From Caldilineae bacterium (GTDB lineage Bacteria > Chloroflexota > Anaerolineae > DUEN01): 64,000 bases of DNA. The stretch is taken from the NCBI GenBank assembly GCA_011176545.1, contig DUEN01000004.1, positions 1 through 64,000 on the forward strand. The letters are read 5' to 3'. Below are positions 10,909 through 19,685 of this stretch, in pieces. The notes beneath the pieces were generated by a model. That model was given only the letters and a program-made list of their open reading frames with translations, was not told the origin of the DNA and did no database searches. The position numbers and the translations under genes are program-made. Position 1 is the stretch's first letter, and the number at the start of each line of letters is the position of its first letter.

Positions 10909-12243
10909 ATGGCTACGAAACAACGCATGCCGGTTCAATGTCCCAATTGTCATATGTCGTTTGTCGCCGAGGTCTATCACATCATCGACGTGGGTAAGGA
11001 GCCCGCCTTAAAGCAGCAATTCCTGGCCGGGCAGCTCAACCAGACCGCCTGTCCCTCCTGTGGCACTCCGATCACGCTGACGGCGCCCATCCTGTATCAT
11101 GACCCGGCCAAGGAATTCCTGGGCGTGTTTGTGCCGCCGCAGGCCAATTTGACCAACCTGGAACAGCAGCAGCGCATAGGCGAGCTGACGAACACATTGA
11201 TGAACTCCCTGCCACCTGAACAGCGCAAGGCGTATCTGCTCCAGCCGAGACAGTTCCTGACCCTGGAGAGCATGGTGGAGGCGATCCTGGAGGCGGACGG
11301 CATCACCCGTGAGATGCTGGACGCCCAGCGAGAGCGCCTGAGCCTGCTTCAGCGCCTGGTTCAGGCCGTGGAAGACGATGAGCGGTTGCGGATCATCGCG
11401 GCCGAGAACGATGAGAAACTGGATGAGGACTTCTTCGCCTTAGCCAGCGCGATGATAGAGAGCGCCGCCGCTCAGGGAGACGCGCACTCGGCCCAACAAT
11501 TGTCCACGTTGCTCAACAAGTTGATGGATATGACCACGCTGGGGCGGCGGATCCGGGCGCAGCAGGAGATCCTGTCCGGGTTGGATGAGAACACGACGCG
11601 CGAGGACATCTTGGAGCGTCTGATCAACGCCAAAGAGGACGCGGCCATCGAAGCCCTGGTAGCCGTGGCGCGCCCCCTCATGGACTATTTCTTCTTCCAG
11701 CAGTTAGCCGAGCGTATCGAGCAAGCCGTGCGGCGTGGGGATCAGGCGGAGGCTCAGCGGCTGAGGGACCTGCGCGATCGGGTGTTGGAGCTCCAGCGCC
11801 AGCAGGATGAGACGATCCGGCAGATCCTCGAGCGAGCCTCTCGGCTACTCCAGGCCGTGTTGGAGAGCGACGACCCGGCGGCCACGCTGCGCGCTAGGAA
11901 GGAGGAGATCAACGAGACGTTCATGAACGTGCTGGCGGCCAACATCGAGGCCGCCGAGCGCCAGGGAGCTATCGGGGCGGTGCGTCGCCTGCGCGAGATA
12001 TGGGAGATGACGTTGAATTTGTTGGAGGAAGATCTGCCCTCCGACTTGCGGCTCCTGAACCGGCTGCTGAGGGCGGAGTATCCCGATGGCACGCGCCAGC
12101 TTCTCATGGAGAACCGGGATGAGCTGGATCAGGAGTTCGTGGAGTCCATGCGGATGATGGCGGAGTCCATGCGAGCGCAGGGTCAGGAGGAGCTGGCCAA
12201 GCGGCTGGACAATATCCGGGCGCAGGCCATGCTCATGATGTAA
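10909..12243 (+). CDS. CpXC-domain zinc-ribbon protein with long helical tail
   Basis: A 444-residue protein. The N-terminus carries CPNC (about 11-14) and CPSC (about 49-52) in a CpXC domain, a presumed zinc ribbon of unknown function. The rest is charged, heptad-rich and predicted helical with repeated RLR/LLE segments, probably coiled coil. There is no signal peptide, so it should be cytoplasmic. It is the last gene of this plus-strand run and is followed by a 26-bp palindrome. No function can be assigned. Confidence 0.75.
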   Translation: MATKQRMPVQCPNCHMSFVAEVYHIIDVGKEPALKQQFLAGQLNQTACPSCGTPITLTAPILYHDPAKEFLGVFVPPQANLTNLEQQQRIGELTNTLMNSLPPEQRKAYLLQPRQFLTLESMVEAILEADGITREMLDAQRERLSLLQRLVQAVEDDERLRIIAAENDEKLDEDFFALASAMIESAAAQGDAHSAQQLSTLLNKLMDMTTLGRRIRAQQEILSGLDENTTREDILERLINAKEDAAIEALVAVARPLMDYFFFQQLAERIEQAVRRGDQAEAQRLRDLRDRVLELQRQQDETIRQILERASRLLQAVLESDDPAATLRARKEEINETFMNVLAANIEAAERQGAIGAVRRLREIWEMTLNLLEEDLPSDLRLLNRLLRAEYPDGTRQLLMENRDELDQEFVESMRMMAESMRAQGQEELAKRLDNIRAQAMLMM

Positions 12244-12277
12244 CGCCCCTGTGAGCGGTACCGCCGTTTTGCAAAAG

Positions 12278-12303
12278 TAGGGGCACAGCATGCTGTGCCC
12301 CTA
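12278..12303. repeat. 26-bp perfect palindrome (TAGGGGCA family)
   Basis: TAGGGGCACAGCA directly abuts its reverse complement. It lies between convergent genes and could fold in both transcripts. A related weaker copy follows near 12313-12345. Confidence 0.7.
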
Positions 12304-12470
12304 TCGCTACGTCTGGGGTAGGGGTACAGTGCCGTATTACCCGGTATGGGTTGTTCCCCAGACGCAGACCCGACATTAAGTCGTACCCACGTATCGCACT
12401 ACGATCAGGCGTTCAGCTCCGAGAGAGTTATCTTCAGGTGGCCCTCATCCCCTCGACCCCCGTCCCCGCA

Positions 12471-13661
12471 TCATTGAAGTGATGGGAGTCTTGGGGCCAG
12501 GGAGAAAACCCGCTTGGATCGCCTTTTCGCCGCGATCAGTTCCTGATACAGCTCCAGGATGTGCTCCGTCGTACGCGTAATGGAGTACCGTTCGCCGGAC
12601 TCACGAGCGCCCTGCCCCAGCCGCTCCCGTAGATCGTCGTCCTGGAACAGGCGCGCCATCTTCAGGGCGAAGGCGATGGGATCCTCCTGCGCGAGCAAAC
12701 CATTATATCCGTGTTCGATGCTGTCCGCGATCCCGGGAGAATGGATGCCCAGGACGGGCAGCCCGGCGGCGATCGCCTCCAGCACGGTGAGGGGATGGAC
12801 CTCGCTGATGGAGGCGGTCGCGAAGAAGTCCGCCAGGGCCAGATATCCAGGGATCTCCTTATAAGGTACCTGGCCGGTGAAGTGGACCCGGGCGTCAACG
12901 CCCAATTCGCTGGCCAGCGAGCGGTATTCCTCTAACCGCGGGCCGCCGCCGATCAACAGGAGATGGGCGTAGGGCACCTCCTGGGCCACGGGGGCGAAGG
13001 CGCGTAAGAGGAACGCGACGTTCTTCTCGCCCGACATGCGGCCCACGAACACCGCTACCCGGGCGTCCTCCGGGATGCCCACCTCGGCGCGACGGTGACG
13101 GACCACGGGCTGGCGAAACGCCTCCACGTCGATGCCGTTGGGCACGATCTCGATGCGGCACCGTGTCCCCCAGGAGCGCAGGAGATCGTAGATGCCCTGC
13201 GAGGGGGCGATGACCAGATCACAGCGCTGCGTGAAGGCGGGGAAGAACGTCTCCAGAAACGTCTCTGAGAGGGAAGGAGGCACCAGGGGGAGGTATTGCT
13301 GAGCGTATAGATCGTAGCGCGTATGGTTGGTGAAGACCACGGGGATATCATAACGCTGACCGAAGGCTGCGGCGATGATGCCGCTCAGGAACGGATGCTG
13401 AGCGTGCAGGATATCCATCTCTCGCAGGATGCGGCGGGTGCGTCGATCATAGCCGAAGCTGAGGTGATATCCCGTGTCCGATAGGGGGAAAGCCTTGGAG
13501 CGTACGACGCGCGGCTCGTCATCCTGATAGTCGGTATGTCCAGGGGTGAACACCCAGACCTCATGCCCGCGGCGTTCCAGCTCCCGCTTATGCAGGCGTA
13601 TGAAGTTAGTCACGCCGTTCACGACGGGTGTGTACACGTCTGTCAGCAACCCGATACGCAT
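12471..13661 (-). CDS. GT4-family glycosyltransferase
   Basis: A 396-residue enzyme with two Rossmann halves. The ATG at 13661 is preferred because GGGGGAGG lies 4 nt upstream and the protein opens with MRIGLLTDVYTPVVNGV, the usual GT4 start; the longer frame to 13802 has no such site. The N-terminal acceptor half contains HAQHPFLSG. The C-terminal donor half has GRMSGEKN and the E-x7-E stretch EVHPLTVLEAIAAGLP that contacts the nucleotide-sugar. Close relatives make glycolipids (diacylglycerol glucosyl- or mannosyltransferases), but the acceptor cannot be read here. It is divergent from the DegT gene. Confidence 0.9.
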   Translation of the reverse strand: MRIGLLTDVYTPVVNGVTNFIRLHKRELERRGHEVWVFTPGHTDYQDDEPRVVRSKAFPLSDTGYHLSFGYDRRTRRILREMDILHAQHPFLSGIIAAAFGQRYDIPVVFTNHTRYDLYAQQYLPLVPPSLSETFLETFFPAFTQRCDLVIAPSQGIYDLLRSWGTRCRIEIVPNGIDVEAFRQPVVRHRRAEVGIPEDARVAVFVGRMSGEKNVAFLLRAFAPVAQEVPYAHLLLIGGGPRLEEYRSLASELGVDARVHFTGQVPYKEIPGYLALADFFATASISEVHPLTVLEAIAAGLPVLGIHSPGIADSIEHGYNGLLAQEDPIAFALKMARLFQDDDLRERLGQGARESGERYSITRTTEHILELYQELIAAKRRSKRVFSLAPRLPSLQ

Positions 13662-13760
13662 GGCCTCCCCCTTTGCCCTCATGTGTTTCGTCGCCTTAAC
13701 TATAGCACAAATATCACCATCGTGACACGACTTTGGAAAAGCCCTGCTACCAGTCGATGA

Positions 13761-13789
13761 TTGACACGTGGCGGGGTTCATGATACGAT
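13761..13789 (+). promoter_or_regulatory. Sigma70-type promoter for the DegT-family gene
   Basis: TTGACA (13761-13766), 17-bp spacer, TACGAT (13784-13789). The DegT-family start is 65 bp downstream. Confidence 0.7.
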
Positions 13790-13853
13790 ATTGAGCGCCC
13801 AATCACCAATAGCAGGCGTGTATCCATATCGTCGCAGAGAAAGGAGTGTAGCT

Positions 13854-14978
13854 ATGAAGGTTGGCTTCTATGGTCATGTCCGGCAGTATCACAACATTAA
13901 GGACGAGATCGACGCGAACATCCAAAAGGTGATTGAGAGCGGGAAGTACGTCCTGGGCCCCATGCTGGAGCAGTTTGAGAAGGAACTGGCCGAGTACATG
14001 GGCATGAAGTATGCCGTGGGGGTGAACAGCGGCACGGATGCCCTCTGGTTGGCCTTCATGGCCCTCGGCATCGGCGAGGGCGACGAGTGCATCACGACCG
14101 CGAATACCTTCTTTGCCACGGCTGAGGCCATTTGGATCGCGGGAGCCACCGCGGTGTTCGTAGATACGGATCCCAAGACGAACTGCATCGATCCGTCCAA
14201 GATAGAGGCCGCGATCACGGAGAAGACGAAGGCCATTGTTCCCGTGCATCTCTACGGTCAATGCGCCGACATGAAGGCCATCCGCGAGATCGCGGATAAA
14301 TATAACCTATTGGTGGTTGAGGATAACGCTCAGGCGATCGGCGCCCATGGCGATGGGTTTAAGATCGGGGAGCTCAGCGATGCCGTCTGCCTCAGCTTCA
14401 TCGCCCAAAAGAACCTGGGCACCTTTGGCGACGCAGGCGGCGTCGTGACGAATAACGAGGAAGTCGCCACAACCATCCGCAAACTGCGCAATCATGGCTC
14501 GCTGAAACGCTCTTATCACAGCATGGGATATAACAGCCGCCTGGATGATATCCATGCAGGTGTACTGAGCGCCAAGCTGAAGCACATCGACGAGTGGAAC
14601 GACCTGAGGCGGAAGTGGGCCGCCCGTTACAGCGAGGGCCTCAAGGATGCCGCGAACATCACCCTCCCATATGAGAAGCCGGGCTATCGTCACGTGTACC
14701 ATCTCTACGTGATCGAGACCAAGAAGCCCGAGCATCGCGATCAGCTCCTGCAGCACCTCATCAACAGTGGCATCGATGCGAAGTGCCACTACCCGATCGC
14801 GATCCATCAGCAGGAGGGGTTCCCCTGGGGGAAGGGCGCGCGCATCGTCGGCTCGCTGACCAACACGGAGCGCAACGCGGCGTGCTGCATCTCGCTGCCG
14901 ATGTACCCCGAGTTGACCGAAGAAGAGGTCGATTACGTGATCGAGAAGGTCCTCGAGTGGGATAAGTCCGTCTCTTGA
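13854..14978 (+). CDS. DegT/DnrJ/EryC1/StrS-family sugar aminotransferase
   Basis: A 374-residue PLP enzyme starting at the ATG after AAAGGAG. Members transfer an amino group from glutamate to nucleotide-linked keto-sugars, or act as dehydratases. Visible marks are GVNSGTDALWLAFMALGIG, ANTFFATAEAI, VVEDNAQAIGA with the PLP-ring Asp, and K186 in IAQKNLGTFGDAGG as the Schiff-base lysine, which favours aminotransferase over a dehydratase lacking it. With the downstream Gfo/Idh/MocA oxidoreductase it could make an amino-sugar (oxidation then transamination). Confidence 0.9.
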   Translation: MKVGFYGHVRQYHNIKDEIDANIQKVIESGKYVLGPMLEQFEKELAEYMGMKYAVGVNSGTDALWLAFMALGIGEGDECITTANTFFATAEAIWIAGATAVFVDTDPKTNCIDPSKIEAAITEKTKAIVPVHLYGQCADMKAIREIADKYNLLVVEDNAQAIGAHGDGFKIGELSDAVCLSFIAQKNLGTFGDAGGVVTNNEEVATTIRKLRNHGSLKRSYHSMGYNSRLDDIHAGVLSAKLKHIDEWNDLRRKWAARYSEGLKDAANITLPYEKPGYRHVYHLYVIETKKPEHRDQLLQHLINSGIDAKCHYPIAIHQQEGFPWGKGARIVGSLTNTERNAACCISLPMYPELTEEEVDYVIEKVLEWDKSVS

Positions 14979-15073
14979 GGGCCGACGGGCAGGCATCGTG
15001 CTTTTGGCCGATGCCTAGAGCGAAAGATGAAGATCTTGAGGATCACCACGAAGTTTATTAACCTGGCTGAGCC

Positions 15074-15102
15074 GGAACGGGGGCCATACAAGCCCCCGTT
15101 CC
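15074..15102 (+). promoter_or_regulatory. Strong hairpin in the Gfo/Idh/MocA gene leader
   Basis: Perfect 11-bp arms GGAACGGGGGC (15074-15084) and its complement (15092-15102) around a 7-nt loop. It ends 28 bp before the start codon and just ahead of the GGGGAGG ribosome-binding site. No T-run follows, so it may stabilise or attenuate the message rather than terminate it. Confidence 0.5.
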
Positions 15103-15130
15103 TTACATCAACATCTGGGGAGGATCGCGT

Positions 15131-16210
15131 ATGAGCAGGACATATCGAGTCGTCGTCGTGGGCCTGGGAAAGCGAGGAACTCACCACGCATTGGCGTTTC
15201 ACGCCAATGATCGGTTCGAGGTGGTGGGTATCTGCGATATCGATCGATCGCGGATGGAGGCGGTGGCCCCCAAGCTGGGCAACCCGAAGATGAGCACCGA
15301 CGCGGCCGAGCTCGCGAAGTCGCTCAAGCCGGATGTGTTCTGCTTCGCCACATTGCCTAACCTTCGCCTGGAGATGGTCCGGATCGGCGTGGAGAGCGGT
15401 GCCAAGCTCATCGATTTCGAGAAGCCCATCGCCCTGTCCAGCGCGGAGGCCATGGAAATCAAGAAGCTGTTGGACGATAACGGCGTCAAGGCGGTCGTCA
15501 GCCATCAGCATCGGTACGGCGAACACTACAAGAAGGTCAAGGAGATCATCGACAGCGGGGCGCTGGGCCGGATCCACACAGTGTACGCCACCGCGACGGG
15601 CTGGATGATGCACATGCTCAGCCACCTGATCGACTATATCCGCTGGTTTAACGACAACGTGGAGGCCGAGTGGGTCATGGCCCAGGCCGCAGGCCGCGGG
15701 AAGCTCTCCGACGTCCACGCCTCCCCGGACTACATCGCCGGGTTTATCCAGTTCGCCAACGGTGTGCGCGGGATCGTCGAGTGCGGCGCGGGGGCGCCGG
15801 ATGTCCCCGAGGTGGACTACTGGTGGCGGAAGAACCGCATCGGCGCCCAGGGCACGGACGGCTTCGCCGAGGTGCTGACGGGCGGCGGATGGCGCGCGGT
15901 GACCAAGGAGGGTACCTCCTCCGGGCCGGGCAACATGGACTACGACCACGATACGCCTCCCTACATTCAGGACATCGCCGACTGGCTGGATGATGATAGC
16001 AAGGTGCATCCGTGCAACTTTGATAGCGCCTACAAGGGACACGAGATCATGATGGCCATGTGTCGCTCGGTCCTGGAGGGCGGACAGGTCGCCCTGCCGT
16101 TGACCTCCGGGATGGACGAGATACAGGCGCTGCGGGAGAAGTTGCCGGATAAGCCCGTGCTCTTCTCCATGCCGGAGAATGAGAAGGAATATGGCCCCGC
16201 CGCCGGATGA
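15131..16210 (+). CDS. Gfo/Idh/MocA-family oxidoreductase
   Basis: A 359-residue NAD(P)-dependent sugar or inositol dehydrogenase-like protein. The N-terminal Rossmann fold shows VVVVGLGKRGTHHALAF, with acidic residues at the end of strand 2 (GICDID), and the family's EKPIAL motif with its conserved Lys near residue 98. HQHRYGEHYKKVKEII begins the C-terminal domain. It follows the DegT gene by 152 bp on the same strand. Substrate unknown; oxidation of a sugar for the aminotransferase is one option, catabolic sugar oxidation another. Confidence 0.88.
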   Translation: MSRTYRVVVVGLGKRGTHHALAFHANDRFEVVGICDIDRSRMEAVAPKLGNPKMSTDAAELAKSLKPDVFCFATLPNLRLEMVRIGVESGAKLIDFEKPIALSSAEAMEIKKLLDDNGVKAVVSHQHRYGEHYKKVKEIIDSGALGRIHTVYATATGWMMHMLSHLIDYIRWFNDNVEAEWVMAQAAGRGKLSDVHASPDYIAGFIQFANGVRGIVECGAGAPDVPEVDYWWRKNRIGAQGTDGFAEVLTGGGWRAVTKEGTSSGPGNMDYDHDTPPYIQDIADWLDDDSKVHPCNFDSAYKGHEIMMAMCRSVLEGGQVALPLTSGMDEIQALREKLPDKPVLFSMPENEKEYGPAAG

Positions 16211-16275
16211 CGAGAGGAATTTCAGGCCTCAGTAAAGCTCAGATAACCTCATATGGACGAATGCTGGGCGAATTT

Positions 16276-16363
16276 TGTAGGGGCGACCGGCCGGTCGCCC
16301 CTACAGGGCTCCGTCGTCCCCCGGAAGTCAGGATTTATGTGTTGCTTTATCTAGACGAAAATC
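16276..16363. repeat. Composite intergenic repeat, type A copy 2 (inverted)
   Basis: A perfect 30-bp palindrome at 16276-16305 (TGTAGGGGCGACCGG and its complement) is followed ~35 bp later by GTTGCTTTATCTAGACGAA at 16341-16359. The 30-bp palindrome is identical to that at 31830-31859. Confidence 0.7.
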
Positions 16364-16370
16364 TGACCTA

Positions 16371-16424
16371 ATAGATTTGCTCGTGTTGGCATACACCACA
16401 CATGTAAGGCGAGGTATCCTCGCC
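16371..16424. repeat. Composite intergenic repeat, type B copy 1
   Basis: AGATTTGCTCGTGTTGGCAT then ACACC, followed by a palindrome with arms GGCGAGG (16408-16414) and CCTCGCC (16418-16424). Related combinations lie at 18371-18436 and, inverted, at 59436-59490. Confidence 0.55.
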
Positions 16425-16442
16425 CCTACCCAAACGGCCGAA

Positions 16443-16475
16443 TTGTGGGGGCGCAACGGCACTGCGCCCCCACAA
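16443..16475. repeat. 13-bp-arm palindrome
   Basis: Arms TTGTGGGGGCGCA and its complement around a 7-nt loop. A weaker related copy lies at 16529-16551. Together with the two composite repeats these fill most of the ~400-bp space before the SIS gene; nothing else was seen there. Confidence 0.65.
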
Positions 16476-16611
16476 AGCACGCTTTTTAAGGGAGTAGGCT
16501 TGCCTATTCCAATAGATTAAAAGGTGGAGGTACGGCGCCGCCGTGCCCCTACCGCTCAGATGCCAACGCTTGTGAGCCCTCGCCTCCGTCATGAAGTCAA
16601 GAGAGGATGCC

Positions 16612-17652
16612 ATGTCATTACTCGAGCGTGAAATCCACGAACAGCCGATGGTCCTGTCCCGCCTTTTGGACCTCACCCGTGGCACGGTGGAGTCGCTGGC
16701 CGCGGCCATGCGCGAGCGGGATGTGCGGTATATCGTCATCGCTGCCCGGGGCACATCGGATAACGCGGGCGTGTACGCGAAGTATCTGTTCGCGGCGCAC
16801 AACGGCCTGCCGGTCGCGCTGACGACGCCCGTGCTGTTCACGCTTTATCATCAGCCGCCGCGCCTGCGAGATGCCCTGGTGCTGGGCATCTCCCAATCCG
16901 GCCAATCTCCCGACATCGTGGAGGTCATACGAGAGGCCAGACGACAAAGCTCGTTGACTGCCGCCATCACGAACGATCCCTCCTCGCCGCTGGCCCAGGC
17001 GGCCGAGTTTGTGCTAGACTTACATGCGGGGCCGGAGAAGGCGGTGGCCGCCACCAAGACGTATACGGCATCCCTGACGATGCTGGCGCTGTTGTCAGCG
17101 ATACTGGGGAAGGATGAGGAGAGGATTGCTCAGCTCGTCCAGTTGCCCGACGCTGTGGCCCAGACGTTGGAGATGACGGAGGACGTGATCCAGCAGCGCG
17201 TCGAGCGCTATCGTTACATGGAAGACTGTGTGGTCATCGGCCGTGGCTACAACTACGCTACTGCCTTCGAGATTGCCCTGAAGGTGAAGGAGTTGACCTA
17301 CGTCGTCGCGGAGGCCTACTCCTCGGCGGATTTCATGCATGGCCCCATGGCCCTCATCGAGCCAGGGTTCCCCGTGCTCGTCGTCGCGCCAGATGGCGTA
17401 CCCTTCTCAAACCTGTTGGCGTTTTTAAAGCAGCTACGGGAGCGCGCGGCGGAGATCCTGGTCATCTCCGATCGATCGGAGGCGTTGGAGGTGGCTCGCA
17501 CGGCCATGCCCCTCCCCGCTCATGTGCCGGAGTGGCTCTCGCCGGTGACGGCGGCGGTTCCCGGCCAGCTGCTGGCCCTCCACCTGGCCCTGGCTAAGGA
17601 TCTCGACCCAGACGCTCCCAGGGGGCTCACGAAGGTCACGGTGACCAAGTAG
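16612..17652 (+). CDS. SIS-domain sugar isomerase/deaminase-like protein
   Basis: A 346-residue protein with two SIS phosphosugar-binding domains, like the isomerase half of GlmS without its glutaminase domain. The ATG at 16612 is preferred over 16591 because AGAGAGG precedes it by 5 nt. Typical segments are [35 protein letters not shown] (phosphate-binding Ser/Thr) and [18 protein letters not shown]. Family members isomerise or deaminate amino-sugar phosphates or deglycate fructosamine-type compounds. It is 17 bp ahead of the lyxose isomerase gene, probably one transcript. Confidence 0.85.
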   Translation: MSLLEREIHEQPMVLSRLLDLTRGTVESLAAAMRERDVRYIVIAARGTSDNAGVYAKYLFAAHNGLPVALTTPVLFTLYHQPPRLRDALVLGISQSGQSPDIVEVIREARRQSSLTAAITNDPSSPLAQAAEFVLDLHAGPEKAVAATKTYTASLTMLALLSAILGKDEERIAQLVQLPDAVAQTLEMTEDVIQQRVERYRYMEDCVVIGRGYNYATAFEIALKVKELTYVVAEAYSSADFMHGPMALIEPGFPVLVVAPDGVPFSNLLAFLKQLRERAAEILVISDRSEALEVARTAMPLPAHVPEWLSPVTAAVPGQLLALHLALAKDLDPDAPRGLTKVTVTK

Positions 17653-17669
17653 CTGGGGGAGGTGTCCTC

Positions 17670-18362
17670 ATGAAACGTTCAGAGATCAACGCCCTCATCC
17701 GTGAGGCGGACGCGTTCTTCAAGCAACACCAGTTTTACCTGCCCCCCTTCGCCTATTGGACGCCCGAGGAGTGGGCGACCAAGGGGGAGGAGGCTCGACA
17801 GATCGTCGAGCGCCGGCTGGGGTGGGATATCACTGATTTCGGCCAAGGCGATTTCGAGCGCGTCGGGCTGCTCCTCTTCACCTTACGCAACGGATCACTG
17901 GACGACTTAAAGCGCGGGAAGGGGGAACTCTACTGCGAGAAGGCCTTGATCGTGAACGTGGACCAGGTGACGCCGTTGCATTTTCATTGGACTAAGACGG
18001 AGGACATCATCAACCGCGGCGGCGGCAAGCTGGTCATCCAACTATATAACGCCACGGAGGATGGGGAGCTGGCCGATACTGAGGTCATCGTGCGCACGGA
18101 TGGCGTCGTGCGAAGGGTGGAAGCCGGTGGCACCATCATTCTAAGCCCAGGCGAGAGCATCACCCTAGTGCCTTATTGCTACCATAAGTTCTGGGCGATC
18201 GAGGGCCGCGTCCTGGCGGGCGAGGTCTCGGTCGTGAACGACGACGAGAGGGACAACCGCTTCTACGAGCCCGTCGGGCGCTTTCCCGAGATCGAGGAGG
18301 ACGAGCCTCCGCTATATCTCCTGGTCGGCGATTATGACCGATACTACCGACCCGGCGGATAA
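17670..18362 (+). CDS. D-lyxose isomerase family cupin
   Basis: A 230-residue cupin matching the D-lyxose ketol-isomerase family, which converts D-lyxose to D-xylulose (often also mannose to fructose) with a divalent metal. Metal ligands are visible in LHFHWTKTEDIINRGGG (His, His, Glu) and in the later YHKFWAIEG (His). GGGGGAGG precedes the ATG. The pairing with a SIS isomerase suggests a small sugar-interconversion unit. Confidence 0.88.
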   Translation: MKRSEINALIREADAFFKQHQFYLPPFAYWTPEEWATKGEEARQIVERRLGWDITDFGQGDFERVGLLLFTLRNGSLDDLKRGKGELYCEKALIVNVDQVTPLHFHWTKTEDIINRGGGKLVIQLYNATEDGELADTEVIVRTDGVVRRVEAGGTIILSPGESITLVPYCYHKFWAIEGRVLAGEVSVVNDDERDNRFYEPVGRFPEIEEDEPPLYLLVGDYDRYYRPGG

Positions 18363-18370
18363 GGAGCAGT

Positions 18371-18436
18371 AGGGGCGGACCGGCCGATCGTCCCATAGGC
18401 ATCCATTAAGCGATTTGCTCATATTGGAATAAGCAA
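18371..18436. repeat. Degenerate composite repeat (type B-like)
   Basis: An imperfect palindrome (TAGGGGCGGACCGGCCGATC, about 18371-18398) is followed after ~15 bp by GATTTGCTCATATTGGAATA, matching the side motif at 16371-16394. It sits 3' of the lyxose isomerase gene. Confidence 0.45.
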
Positions 18437-18602
18437 AGCAGCTCCACACTTAACTGTGGTTGTTGCAAAAGCGCTATATCCATGTAGGGTCGATCTTCAT
18501 ACCGGACACAAGAGGGTGGGTAAGAAACCCGCCCTACATGCTCTCCACGGTTGAATGGGGTGCCACCATGAGCAACACCCGCTTTCTTAAAGGTGAGTAG
18601 TA

Positions 18603-18631
18603 GTAGGGGCGCAGCGGTGCTGCGCCCCTAC
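18603..18631. repeat. 13-bp-arm palindrome
   Basis: GTAGGGGCGCAGC, 3-nt loop, then its exact complement. It lies 17 bp from the stop of the minus-strand M42 gene, between convergent genes, and could act as a bidirectional hairpin. The rest of 18437-18602 shows only an imperfect hairpin (GTAGGG...CCCTAC, about 18484-18538). Confidence 0.65.
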
Positions 18632-18647
18632 GAATATGAGCGTTTGT

Positions 18648-19646
18648 TTATTGACCCAGATCGATGGGGCCGCTCAGGAAGCCGATGATCAGGCGCACGG
18701 TGTTCAGGACGTCATCGTAGTCCACCATCTCGGAGGGGGTGTGCAGATAGCGCGTGGGGATGGAGACGCATCCAGTAGGCACTCCCTCGCGGCTCACCTG
18801 GATAGACATGGCATCCGTGGTGCCGGCCTCCAGCACCTCCAACTGGTGGGGGATCTCCAGCCGCTCGGCCGTCTCCACCAGGAGCTCCTTCACCTTGGGA
18901 TGAGACAACATCCCCCGGTCCTTTACCTTAATGGCGGGGCCTTTCCCCAACTGCATAGGGCGCTTCCTGGCCTCGGGCGTATCTCCTGTCATGGTCACGT
19001 CGATGGCCAGGGCCAGCTCGGGTTTCACGCCGAACGCTGACGTCATCGCGCCGCGAAGCCCCACCTCCTCCTGGACGGTGAAGACCCCGATGACCTCATG
19101 GGGCGTCTCCTGAAGCCTTTTCATGACCTCGATGAGGATGGCGCACCCGATGCGGTCGTCGAACGCCTTGGCTACGAGCCGCTTCCCCAGATCTGAGAAA
19201 TCCCGCAGGAACACGGCCGGGTCACCCACCTTGATCGGGCAATCCTCCCGCGATGTGGCGCCCACGTCGATATACATCTGAGCCAGCGTCGGCTCCCCCT
19301 CGGCCTTCTCCTCCCGGCCGATCACGCCCACGCGGCCATCCTGGAATTGCACGCGTGCCCCGCGCAGGTTCAGCGGATGCACGCCCCCGATGTTGGTGAA
19401 CCGCACAAAACCCTTCTCATCCACGTGGGTCGCCATGATGCCGATCTCGTCCATGTGCGCGGCCAACATGACGCGCTTCCCGTTACCCTGACGGGTCGGC
19501 TTCTTCACCGTGATTAAGTTCCCCAGCGCGTCCACGCGCCATTCATCAACGGCGTCAGCCACTTCGGCGCGGATCAGCTCACGCACCTGATCCTCATAGC
19601 CAGATGGTCCCCACGTCTCCACCAAGCGTTGAATGAGTTCCTTCAC
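18648..19646 (-). CDS. M42-family aminopeptidase 1
   Basis: A 332-residue dinuclear-metal aminopeptidase (glutamyl/deblocking aminopeptidase or FrvX-like). The GTG at 19646 is chosen because AAGGAG lies 8 nt upstream; the GTG at 19655 would overlap that site. Metal and catalytic residues are in AAHMDEIG, KAFDDRIGC, VQEEVGLRG (catalytic Glu plus ligand), IDVT and RYLHTP. It is the last of three tandem M42 genes on this strand, 40 bp after the previous one. Members form large oligomers that trim peptides in the cytoplasm. Confidence 0.92.
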   Translation of the reverse strand: MKELIQRLVETWGPSGYEDQVRELIRAEVADAVDEWRVDALGNLITVKKPTRQGNGKRVMLAAHMDEIGIMATHVDEKGFVRFTNIGGVHPLNLRGARVQFQDGRVGVIGREEKAEGEPTLAQMYIDVGATSREDCPIKVGDPAVFLRDFSDLGKRLVAKAFDDRIGCAILIEVMKRLQETPHEVIGVFTVQEEVGLRGAMTSAFGVKPELALAIDVTMTGDTPEARKRPMQLGKGPAIKVKDRGMLSHPKVKELLVETAERLEIPHQLEVLEAGTTDAMSIQVSREGVPTGCVSIPTRYLHTPSEMVDYDDVLNTVRLIIGFLSGPIDLGQ

Positions 19647-19685
19647 TTCGACCACTCCTTCGTCCTGTGATCGTGAGATGCCTCG

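Noticed and set aside
13662-13802. Long start for the GT4 glycosyltransferase
   Set aside because: It overlaps the divergent promoter, and the extra residues precede a canonical GT4 start with a strong ribosome-binding site.
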